DNA of 5,198 nucleotides from Candidatus Kapaibacterium sp. (GTDB lineage: Bacteria > Bacteroidota > Ignavibacteria > Kapaibacteriales > Kapaibacteriaceae). The stretch spans positions 1-5,198 of the forward strand of contig JAURNF010000219.1 in the NCBI GenBank assembly GCA_030830285.1, given 5' to 3'. Positions within the stretch are counted from its first letter, which is position 1. Each line of letters begins with the position of its first letter. The translations under genes and the position numbers were made by a program. This document shows positions 1-5,198 of this stretch, piece by piece. The notes under the pieces are model-generated. The model was given only the letters and a program-made list of their open reading frames with translations, did not search any database and had not been told where the DNA came from.

Positions 1-1251
1 CCAGCACTCCCAATAATCGTGTTGGAGTTCGCCGGAAGACATCGCAAATGCCGTTGGCCTGCACACAAATCGGGTTTCGAACATGAAGGCCATTGTGTTC
101 TCAATCTTCGTCGGCTTGAGCTCCACCTTCGTCATCTTCGCATACGTGTCTGCGTCTGGACCGTGTCCGCTCATGCAGTTGTGGAGCGAGGAGCCCCCTG
201 GCACGAATCCTCCGCCTTCCTTGGCATCATACACGCCCTCGATCAGGCCCATGTACTCGTTCATGAAGTTGCGGTGGAACCATGGTGGACGGAACGTGTT
301 CTCTGCAACCAGCCACCGTGGCGGGAAGATCACGAAATCAAGATTCGCAGTGCCTGGCGTGTCACTTGGCGACGTCAACACCGTGTAAATCGACGGATCT
401 GGATGATCAAACGTTACCGTGTTGATGCACTGGAACTTGCGCAGATCGTACTTGTATGGCGCGTAGTTACCGTGCCATGCAACAACATTCAACGGCGAGT
501 GGTTGTAGACACCCTTCCAGAGATTTCCCTGGAACTTGGCGATCACATCAACCATCTCCGTGCGCTCTTCATACCATGCTTCCGGCATCAGGAAGTCGCG
601 CGGATATGCCAAACCATTCGCCCCAATCGGTCCGAGATCTGGCAGACGGAACGGCGCGCCATAGTTCTCACAGATGTACCCACGGACCGGGCCGCTCACT
701 TCTACACGGAACTTAATACCCCGCGGGATCACGCAGATTTCTTGCGGATCCACGTCGATGATTCCCATTTCCGTGAGAATTCGCAGCGAACCCAATTGCG
801 GAACGATCAGCATCTCGCCATCGGCGTTGTAGAAGAACGTCGACGTCATCGACGTATTCGCCGCGTAGACGTGAATCGCCGAGCCCGAATGCGTCGTGAG
901 GTCGCCGCTGCCAGCCATCGTGACAATACCCTCGATGAAGGTTGTTGGCTTCTCAGGGATTGGCAGGGGGCTCCACCGCAGCTGATTTGGGGTGGTTTCA
1001 ACTTCGTTGAATGGCGTCGAACGGATCAGACCGTTGTCAATGCGCTCGTACGGACGGTGCACCACGGACGGACGGATGCGATACATCCATGAACGCTTGT
1101 TGGCGCTGCGGGGCGCCGTGAACGCCGTACCGTTGATTTGCTCAACGTACAGTCCGAATGCTGGCTTTTGGGGTGAATTCCGTCCATCCGGAAGTGCTCC
1201 GGCAATGGCCTCGGTGGCAACATCATTGCCAAACCCACTCATGTAGCCCAT
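1..1251 (-). CDS. hmgA: Homogentisate 1,2-dioxygenase, 3' end cut by window edge
   Basis: Iron(II)-dependent ring-cleaving enzyme. It uses O2 to open homogentisate to maleylacetoacetate in tyrosine and phenylalanine catabolism, and is expected to be cytosolic. Translation of the reverse strand gives 417 codons with no stop. The N-terminus has the family hallmark YMSGFGN (residues 3-9), then NSPQKPAFGLY, AFTAPRS and NKRSWMYRI at about residues 25-60. Residues matching the human iron ligands H335, E341 and H371 are H326 and E332 (in WFHRNFMNEYMG) and H363 (in SGHGPDAD). The catalytic histidine matching human H292 is H283 (FDHPDPS). The last visible residues (DYWECW) align near the family C-terminus, so probably only about 10-20 residues are missing. 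The start at 1251 is preferred over the internal ATG at 1242 because GAGG (1258-1261) lies 6 nt upstream and the extra residues match the Y before SGFGN in homologues. No defect is visible. Family assignment is very secure; expression from a shared transcript with the upstream tRNA is inference. Confidence 0.96.
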   Translation of the reverse strand, partial: MGYMSGFGNDVATEAIAGALPDGRNSPQKPAFGLYVEQINGTAFTAPRSANKRSWMYRIRPSVVHRPYERIDNGLIRSTPFNEVETTPNQLRWSPLPIPEKPTTFIEGIVTMAGSGDLTTHSGSAIHVYAANTSMTSTFFYNADGEMLIVPQLGSLRILTEMGIIDVDPQEICVIPRGIKFRVEVSGPVRGYICENYGAPFRLPDLGPIGANGLAYPRDFLMPEAWYEERTEMVDVIAKFQGNLWKGVYNHSPLNVVAWHGNYAPYKYDLRKFQCINTVTFDHPDPSIYTVLTSPSDTPGTANLDFVIFPPRWLVAENTFRPPWFHRNFMNEYMGLIEGVYDAKEGGGFVPGGSSLHNCMSGHGPDADTYAKMTKVELKPTKIENTMAFMFETRFVCRPTAFAMSSGELQHDYWECW

Positions 1252-1257
1252 GTTCAA

Positions 1258-1261
1258 CCTC
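1258..1261 (-). promoter_or_regulatory. Ribosome binding site of hmgA
   Basis: GAGG on the reverse strand sits 6 nt before the ATG at 1251. It is the best Shine-Dalgarno match near this start. It would be 15 nt from the alternative ATG at 1242, so it supports the longer N-terminus (MGYMSGFGN). Confidence 0.6.
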
Positions 1262-1283
1262 GGAAGTATGCAGAAAAACGACG

Positions 1284-1357
1284 CGCGCCCAGCAGGAATC
1301 GAACCTGCGACCCGCAGCTTAGAAGGCTGCTGCTCTATCCAACTGAGCTATGGGCGC
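1284..1357 (-). tRNA. tRNA-Arg (anticodon UCU)
   Basis: The reverse strand folds into a complete 74-nt cloverleaf. It has a 7-bp acceptor stem GCGCCCA/TGGGCGC, a D arm with GCTC/GAGC, and an anticodon stem GCAGC/GCTGC enclosing the loop CTTCTAA. That loop gives anticodon TCT, which reads AGA/AGG arginine codons. A short variable loop GGGTC is followed by a T arm GCAGG-TTCGAAT-CCTGC and discriminator base G. The three bases after the discriminator are CGT, so the CCA tail is not encoded and must be added by tRNA nucleotidyltransferase. The gene lies 42 nt after the stop of the small ORF and 32 nt before hmgA, all on the same strand. Confidence 0.97.
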
Positions 1358-1365
1358 TCAGGGGC

Positions 1366-1373
1366 GAAAGTTA
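1366..1373 (-). promoter_or_regulatory. Possible weak promoter -7 element before the tRNA
   Basis: TAACTTTC on the reverse strand matches five of the six fixed bases of the Bacteroidota -7 element TAnnTTTG and ends 8 nt before the tRNA 5' end. It also shares TAACTTT with the better element at 1701-1708. There is no TTG at the expected upstream distance. It could give the tRNA and hmgA their own start, but the match is imperfect and it may be chance. Confidence 0.25.
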
Positions 1374-1399
1374 CGGAGGAACTGCGTTTTGGTTGTGGC

Positions 1400-1648
1400 T
1401 TAGCTCGGGACGATCTCGAACGCCGAAAGTGCCTCGTCGATGACGAGTCGCACCGGCCCGTGCGCAGTGGGGATTTCGGCCAGATCACCAGGGTCTTCCC
1501 CCGACAACGTCGAGGATTCCCGTCGAATGTCCGACAGCCAGGCATAGAGCTGCGGCGACACGGCTACCTCGTGGGGCGGCGCTCCGTGCTCGTCGAAATA
1601 TCGGTCGATGGAGGTCATAAGCTCCTCAAATGCATCGAACCATTCCAT
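1400..1648 (-). CDS. Small acidic protein of unknown function (82 aa)
   Basis: I do not recognise the family. The 82-residue product starts MEWFDAFEELM and ends FEIVPS. It is rich in acidic residues, has no signal peptide, membrane segment or cysteine, and looks like a compact soluble protein: an amphipathic N-terminal helix (about residues 1-20), a middle section with VSPQLYAWLSDIRRE, and a C-terminal stretch HGPVRLVIDEAL that could be strand-forming. Evidence that it is real: the composition is protein-like, it faces a TAnnTTTG promoter motif about 50 nt upstream of the start, and it fills the gap between the divergent region and the tRNA. The start at 1648 has only a weak GGGA-type ribosome binding site (about 8 nt upstream). 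Two other overlapping frames in the interval are open but have less natural composition. It could be cotranscribed with the tRNA and hmgA, but that does not indicate a function. Confidence 0.62.
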   Translation of the reverse strand: MEWFDAFEELMTSIDRYFDEHGAPPHEVAVSPQLYAWLSDIRRESSTLSGEDPGDLAEIPTAHGPVRLVIDEALSAFEIVPS

Positions 1649-1700
1649 GTGGGTATCCCGGGGTGATGATGTGGTCGCAGTAGAACACAGAATTCCATGG

Positions 1701-1708
1701 CAAAGTTA
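1701..1708 (-). promoter_or_regulatory. Candidate leftward promoter, -7 element TAACTTTG
   Basis: The reverse strand reads TAACTTTG, an exact match to the Bacteroidota housekeeping -7 consensus TAnnTTTG. It lies 52 nt upstream of the small-ORF ATG at 1648, giving a predicted leader of roughly 45-50 nt. No good -33 TTG is visible about 17-21 nt further upstream, so the call rests on the -7 element and its position. It could drive the small ORF, tRNA-Arg and hmgA. Confidence 0.45.
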
Positions 1709-1738
1709 CACCCACTCCCCCATCCCAGCAGATACCGG

Positions 1739-1764
1739 TTGGACGGGGTTTTTCCCTATCTTTG
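1739..1764 (+). promoter_or_regulatory. Candidate rpsA promoter (TTG at 1739, TATCTTTG at 1757)
   Basis: TATCTTTG at 1757-1764 exactly matches the Bacteroidota -7 element TAnnTTTG. A TTG at 1739-1741 lies 15 nt upstream, slightly closer than the usual 17 nt or more for the -33 element. Transcription would begin near 1770, leaving a leader of about 90 nt before the rpsA ATG. A weaker sigma70-like alternative is TTGACC (1776-1781) with TATCCC (1798-1803). Confidence 0.45.
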
Positions 1765-1846
1765 CCGTTCTCTATTTGACCCAATTTTTTGTTGAACTAT
1801 CCCTACTGGTTCATGCGCAGCGACAGGGTCACGTTGCCGCCTGAAC

Positions 1847-1852
1847 AAGGAG
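1847..1852 (+). promoter_or_regulatory. Ribosome binding site of rpsA
   Basis: AAGGAG is followed by an 8-nt T-rich spacer and then ATG at 1861. This strong Shine-Dalgarno sequence fixes the rpsA start at 1861. The same frame is open back to an ATG at 1789, but those extra 24 residues are unlike any S1 N-terminus and would begin inside the probable leader. Confidence 0.85.
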
Positions 1853-1860
1853 TTTTTTGT

Positions 1861-3705
1861 ATGTCGGAACAGACACCCGAAGCAACAAAGGACGTCACCA
1901 TGGAGACCGTCGCAGCTGCTTCGGCACAACCATCGGTAGCGCCTGAACTTACAGCCAAGCGTTCAGCTATCGCAGCTCTCTTGAGCGGCGAGCTTGACGG
2001 ATCGGCAATGAACGACGATGCATTCTTGCAGTTGTTCGACACAAAGGTCTCAACACTCAAGGCTGACGACATGGTGCACGGCACTGTGGTATCGGTCACG
2101 AAGGACGAGATCCTGGTCGACATCGGATTCAAGTCACTTGGTGTTGTGCCACGTGCTGAGTTCGTTGGCGCAGAACTACTCGCCCCAGGCGAAGTCGTTG
2201 ACGTATTCGTTGAGAAGATCGAGGACGGCGAAGGCCGCCTGATGCTCAGCCGCCGTCGTGCTGACTTCATGAAGACATGGGAAGAGATTCTCAAGCTTGC
2301 AGAAACACAGACAGTAACACAGGTTCGCATCCTTCGCCGCATCAAGGGCGGTATGGTTGTAGACCTTCTTGGTATCGAAGCGTTCCTCCCAGGTTCACAG
2401 ATCGATGTTCGCCCAGTTCGCGACTTCGACGCATGGGTTGGTCGCACAATCGACGTACGTGTTGTAAAGGTCAACCACCCAAGCGAGAACGTTGTCGTTT
2501 CGCACAAGGTGCTCCTCGAAGAGCAACTCGCAGAGCAGCGCGGCAAGATCCTCGAAATGCTCGAGAAGGGTCTCGTTCTCGAAGGCACAGTCAAGGCGAT
2601 CTCCGACTTCGGTGTATTCGTCGACCTTGGTGGTGTTGACGGCCTCGTGCACATCACAGACCTCTCATGGGGTCGCGTTGCACACCCAAGCGAAATCGTC
2701 ACGCTCGACCAGCAAGTCAAGGTTGTTGTTCTCGATTTCGACGAGAACCGCAAGCGCATTTCGCTGGGCATGAAGCAGCTGACATCGCATCCATGGGATC
2801 AGATCGGCGAGAAGTACGAGCCAGGAACAAAGGTTCGCGGCAAGGTCGTATCGCTGACAGACTACGGTGCATTCATCGAAATCGAGAAGGGCGTCGAAGG
2901 CCTGATCCACATCAGCGAAATGTCATGGACACAGCACGTCAAGCACCCATCACAAGTGGTGTCGCTCGGCCAAATGGTCGACGCTGTTGTTCTGAACATC
3001 GATAAGGGCGAGCGCAAGCTTGCACTTGGCATGAAGCAGCTCGAGCCAGATCCATGGAACGACCTGATGGCCAAGTACCCAATCGGTTCGGTCCATAAGG
3101 GCGCTGTTCGCAACCTCACAAACTTTGGCGTGTTCATTGAACTCGAGCCAGGCGTTGATGGCCTCGTGCACATCTCTGACCTCTCATGGACAAAGAAGAT
3201 CCGTCATCCGGGTGAGTTCGTGAAGAAGGGCGACGAGATCGATGTCGTCGTACTTGCTGTTGACAACGAGCACCGCCGTATCTCCCTTGGTCACAAGCAA
3301 ATCAGCGAGAACCCATGGGATATCTTCGAGGGTGAGTTCGGTGTTGGCACAGAAACAGAAGGCAAGATCGTTCGCCTGATCGACAAGGGTGTGATCGTCG
3401 AAATGCCACAAGGCGTTGACGGCTTCGTCCCAGTGTCACAGCTTTCGTTCGCACCGGTTCGCAACATCGCAGAGTTCTTCAACGCTGGCGATAACCTTCC
3501 ACTCAAGGTTGTTGAGTTCGACAAGGAGCAGAAGAAGATCGTTCTGTCCGTCGTCGAGTACCTCCGCACTCGTTCAGCAGAAGAAGTTGCGACATACAAC
3601 GCAAACCATCCAGTTCCGAATGCAGATAAGTACAACGCCGACGGTTCTGCATCTGGCGCTACGACAATCGAAGATCTTGAGGACAGCGAGCCAATCGCTG
3701 AGTAA
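1861..3705 (+). CDS. rpsA: 30S ribosomal protein S1, six S1 domains
   Basis: S1 binds mRNA on the small ribosomal subunit and helps load transcripts at initiation. The 614-residue product has a disordered Ala/Thr/Glu-rich N-terminus (about 1-68). Six S1 (OB-fold) domains follow at about 70-135, 152-219, 236-307, 322-394, 409-481 and 496-566, then a polar acidic tail to 614. Domains 1 and 2 are the divergent ribosome-anchoring pair (DIGFKSLGVVPRAEF; RIKGGMVVDLLGIEAFLPGSQ). Domains 3-5 are near-copies with the RNA-binding pattern F/Y-G-x-F and GVDGLVHISDLSW-type segments. Domain 6 has weaker motifs (DKGVIVEM, GFVPVSQLSF). Six domains match Proteobacteria and Bacteroidota, not the usual four of Actinobacteria; 614 residues is longer than E. 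coli S1 (557) because of the two tails. Codon choice is strongly biased (CCA in 20 of 25 prolines; ACA and GCA frequent), as expected for a highly expressed gene. A terminator hairpin follows the stop by 25 nt. cmk, a common neighbour elsewhere, is not adjacent. Confidence 0.97.
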   Translation: MSEQTPEATKDVTMETVAAASAQPSVAPELTAKRSAIAALLSGELDGSAMNDDAFLQLFDTKVSTLKADDMVHGTVVSVTKDEILVDIGFKSLGVVPRAEFVGAELLAPGEVVDVFVEKIEDGEGRLMLSRRRADFMKTWEEILKLAETQTVTQVRILRRIKGGMVVDLLGIEAFLPGSQIDVRPVRDFDAWVGRTIDVRVVKVNHPSENVVVSHKVLLEEQLAEQRGKILEMLEKGLVLEGTVKAISDFGVFVDLGGVDGLVHITDLSWGRVAHPSEIVTLDQQVKVVVLDFDENRKRISLGMKQLTSHPWDQIGEKYEPGTKVRGKVVSLTDYGAFIEIEKGVEGLIHISEMSWTQHVKHPSQVVSLGQMVDAVVLNIDKGERKLALGMKQLEPDPWNDLMAKYPIGSVHKGAVRNLTNFGVFIELEPGVDGLVHISDLSWTKKIRHPGEFVKKGDEIDVVVLAVDNEHRRISLGHKQISENPWDIFEGEFGVGTETEGKIVRLIDKGVIVEMPQGVDGFVPVSQLSFAPVRNIAEFFNAGDNLPLKVVEFDKEQKKIVLSVVEYLRTRSAEEVATYNANHPVPNADKYNADGSASGATTIEDLEDSEPIAE

Positions 3706-3730
3706 TTCTCACTGATCGAGTAGATAGCAT

Positions 3731-3756
3731 CAACGGCTCGCTTCGGCGAGCCGTTG
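3731..3756 (+). terminator. Intrinsic terminator after rpsA (UUCG hairpin)
   Basis: A perfect 11-bp inverted repeat, CAACGGCTCGC (3731-3741) and GCGAGCCGTTG (3746-3756), encloses TTCG, giving the very stable C(UUCG)G tetraloop. The tract after it is only moderately T-rich (TCGTTTAT). It starts 25 nt after the rpsA stop and ends 29 nt before folC, so it probably ends or attenuates rpsA transcription before folC. Confidence 0.82.
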
Positions 3757-3785
3757 TCGTTTATACCACTTCGTAGATTGCACCC

Positions 3786-5066
3786 ATGGATCTTCAGAAC
3801 ATTCTCGACGAACTGTTTGCAATGACATTCCATGCCGGCATCAAGCCGGGGCTGGAACGTATCACAACGCTATGCGAATCGATCGATGACCCACACTTGC
3901 GTCTGCCGGTGATCCATGTTGCAGGAACCAACGGCAAGGGTTCAACATGTTCGATGCTGGCATCGATCCTTACACATGCAGGCTACCGCACCGGACTCTA
4001 CACGTCACCGCATGTGCGGCATTTCAGAGAGCGCATCCGCATCGATGGCGTTCCGATCAGTGACGAAGAGATTGCTCGGTATGCCGTGCCGTTGATGGCA
4101 ACAGCACGTGACATTGGCGGAACGTTTTTCGAGGTGACGACAGCGATGGCTCTGCAGTACTTCGCAGATCGCCGCGTCGACATTGTAGTACTTGAGACTG
4201 GCCTTGGTGGACGTCTTGATGCAACAAACGTTGTGCAACCTCTCCTGTCGATCATCACACAGATCGATATGGACCACATGGAATACCTTGGCACAACACT
4301 ACCTGCAATCGCGGGTGAGAAGGCAGGCATTATCAAGCCAGAGACACCAGTAGTGGTGGGACACCATGGCGACGATGTGCGCTCGGTGTTTGTTCGCAAG
4401 GCCGAACGTGAGCGCGCACCAATCGTGTTCGCTGAAGATGTGATCGACGTACGATGCGATCGCATCCTTCCTGATCTTCATATGTCTGTGGCCGTTACTT
4501 CAGACGATGAGCTTCGCTACATGATGACGGATCTCGCGGGAGTCCACCAAACGCGAAACATCGCAACGGTACTTACGTCGCTTCCCGCACTTCGCTCCAC
4601 CTACCACATCGAAGAACACCACATCGATCAAGGTCTGCGACGCGTGCGTGCAACCACCGGACTCGCCGCTCGTTGCGAACTCATTCAGTCTGATCCCGTG
4701 ATTGTACACGACGTGTCGCATAACCCCGGCGGACTACGCGCACTTGTCGAAACACTTCGTGCAGCAGATCACCCAGAACGATCCTTCCAGGTAGTCTTTG
4801 GCGCGATGTCTGACAAGGACGTTGATGGAATGCTCCATGCGTTGTTGCCGATAGCACATACGTTGCATTGCTGCTCGCCGCACATTCCACGAAGCATGCC
4901 CGTTGATGAACTTGTTACGCGAGCCCACGCAATAGGCTTTTCTACCGTGACATCGTCGTCGAGCATCGCGGAAGCCTACGCCCAGGCCATTACGAAAGAA
5001 GCCCCCACAGTTGCCTGCGGGAGCTTCCACATCATCGATGAAGTCCGTGCGTTATCCGAGCAATAG
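3786..5066 (+). CDS. folC: Bifunctional folylpolyglutamate synthase / dihydrofolate synthase
   Basis: ATP-dependent Mur-ligase-family enzyme of the cytosol. It joins glutamate to dihydropteroate and/or extends the polyglutamate tail of folates. The 426-residue length is typical. Visible motifs in order: FHAGIKPGLERI (15-26), P-loop GTNGKGST (47-54), YTSPH (72-76), RERIRIDG (81-88), FFEVTTAMA (114-122), ETGLGGRLDATN (137-148), DHMEYLG (163-169), and GEKAGIIK (177-184), whose K179 I infer is the residue carbamylated in this family. The C-terminal Mur-ligase domain has TGLAARCEL (291-299), HDVSHNPGG (308-316), GAMSDKDV (339-346) and CGSFHIIDEV (411-420). The usual DGAHNP is DVSHNP here, keeping the D, H and N. 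The start at 3786 fits the family N-terminus but has no clear Shine-Dalgarno sequence (upstream TAGATTGCACCC), so initiation may be leaderless or SD-independent. Whether both activities are present cannot be read from sequence alone. The last 15 bp overlap the opposite-strand gene. Confidence 0.95.
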   Translation: MDLQNILDELFAMTFHAGIKPGLERITTLCESIDDPHLRLPVIHVAGTNGKGSTCSMLASILTHAGYRTGLYTSPHVRHFRERIRIDGVPISDEEIARYAVPLMATARDIGGTFFEVTTAMALQYFADRRVDIVVLETGLGGRLDATNVVQPLLSIITQIDMDHMEYLGTTLPAIAGEKAGIIKPETPVVVGHHGDDVRSVFVRKAERERAPIVFAEDVIDVRCDRILPDLHMSVAVTSDDELRYMMTDLAGVHQTRNIATVLTSLPALRSTYHIEEHHIDQGLRRVRATTGLAARCELIQSDPVIVHDVSHNPGGLRALVETLRAADHPERSFQVVFGAMSDKDVDGMLHALLPIAHTLHCCSPHIPRSMPVDELVTRAHAIGFSTVTSSSSIAEAYAQAITKEAPTVACGSFHIIDEVRALSEQ

Positions 5067-5198
5067 CGCAACGATAAAGAGGATCGAAAATCCGATCTGG
5101 AATTGAATCGTTGCAACATTACCCTTCACGAGCGTACGTGCATAGAGATGCTTGCGCATGTATGACACGATCCACGCTGCGAAGAGTGTGGTGATGCC
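5052..5198 (-). CDS. C-terminal part of an unidentified membrane protein
   Basis: The reverse strand is open from the right edge to a TAA at 5052-5054, giving 48 residues; the N-terminus lies outside the window. The visible part starts in a hydrophobic stretch (TTLFAAWIVSYM) and passes through a positively charged loop (residues about 15-25: RKHLYARTLVK). It ends with a clear C-terminal hydrophobic helix, FQIGFSILFIVALLLG. By the positive-inside rule the loop should be cytoplasmic and the C-terminus outside the cytoplasmic face. I do not recognise the family. Support comes from the hydrophobic pattern, a frame open to the edge and a sensible convergent position to folC, whose stop it overlaps by 15 bp. 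No other frame in 5067-5198 gives a better coding candidate. Confidence 0.72.
   Translation of the reverse strand, partial: GITTLFAAWIVSYMRKHLYARTLVKGNVATIQFQIGFSILFIVALLLG

Noticed and set aside
19..1092. Long forward-strand open frame (357 codons)
   Set aside because: It lies opposite hmgA, whose reverse-strand translation matches the family along its full length with catalytic residues intact. The forward product is Arg/His-rich with no recognisable motif, so it is a shadow.
1348..1545. Second reverse-strand frame (65 codons) overlapping the small ORF
   Set aside because: Its product is Arg/Ser/Pro-rich, it ends inside the tRNA, and it competes with the better 82-aa frame.
1250..1666. 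Forward-strand open frame of 138 codons across the tRNA and small-ORF region
   Set aside because: It runs antisense through a complete tRNA gene and has no family features; the reverse-strand 82-aa frame has a more protein-like composition.
1789..1860. Extended N-terminus for S1 from the ATG at 1789
   Set aside because: The AAGGAG at 1847-1852 sets the start at 1861. The extension lies close to the predicted transcript start and does not resemble S1 N-termini.
1803..2771. Long reverse-strand open frame (322 codons) opposite rpsA
   Set aside because: The product is dominated by Ser, Thr and Arg, as expected for the complement of biased S1 codons. The S1 protein on the forward strand is unmistakable.
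2568..3303. Repeated segments within rpsA
   Set aside because: They are the homologous S1 domains 3-5 of one protein (DG/EGL-HIS and LG-KQ segments), not DNA repeats or a duplication artefact.
5080..5096. Small inverted repeat GATCG-AAAATC-CGATC after folC
   Set aside because: The stem is only 5 bp with no T-run and lies inside the coding frame of the leftward membrane protein, so it is not a credible terminator.

Overview
The window reads as an ordinary stretch of bacterial chromosome, with moderate GC and dense genes. I see no mobile element, CRISPR array, phage gene or obvious accessory cassette. Four clues point to the Bacteroidota/Chlorobiota (FCB) group. Ribosomal protein S1 has six S1 domains and an 'FKS-G-P-EF' type first domain. 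Two exact copies of the Bacteroidota-type promoter -7 element TAnnTTTG lie in the one divergent intergenic region, each facing its gene. The tRNA gene does not encode its CCA end. FolC carries a 'TGL' signature of the kind I recall from that group. Because rpsA has a strong Shine-Dalgarno sequence, a deep or Chlorobi-like branch fits better than a typical Bacteroides or Flavobacterium. This assignment is inference.

Layout. The left part (about 1-1650) is transcribed leftward, in the order small unknown protein (1648 to 1400), tRNA-Arg(UCU) (1357 to 1284) and homogentisate 1,2-dioxygenase hmgA (1251 to beyond the left edge). The spacing is tight (42 and 32 nt), so one transcript could cover all three. 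A 212-bp divergent region (1649-1860) separates this group from the rightward genes. Those are rpsA (1861-3705, 30S protein S1), a strong UUCG-loop terminator hairpin (3731-3756), and folC (3786-5066, folylpolyglutamate/dihydrofolate synthase). A leftward membrane-protein gene enters from the right edge, and its 3' end overlaps folC tail to tail by 15 bp.

Functionally these genes do not form one pathway. hmgA belongs to aerobic tyrosine/phenylalanine breakdown, rpsA to translation initiation and mRNA binding, and folC to one-carbon metabolism. The points most worth a second look are regulatory: the paired divergent promoter motifs, the tRNA-hmgA arrangement with almost no room for a promoter, a possible leader hairpin before rpsA, and folC starting 29 nt after a terminator without a clear ribosome binding site. 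I found no convincing evidence of a new biological system.
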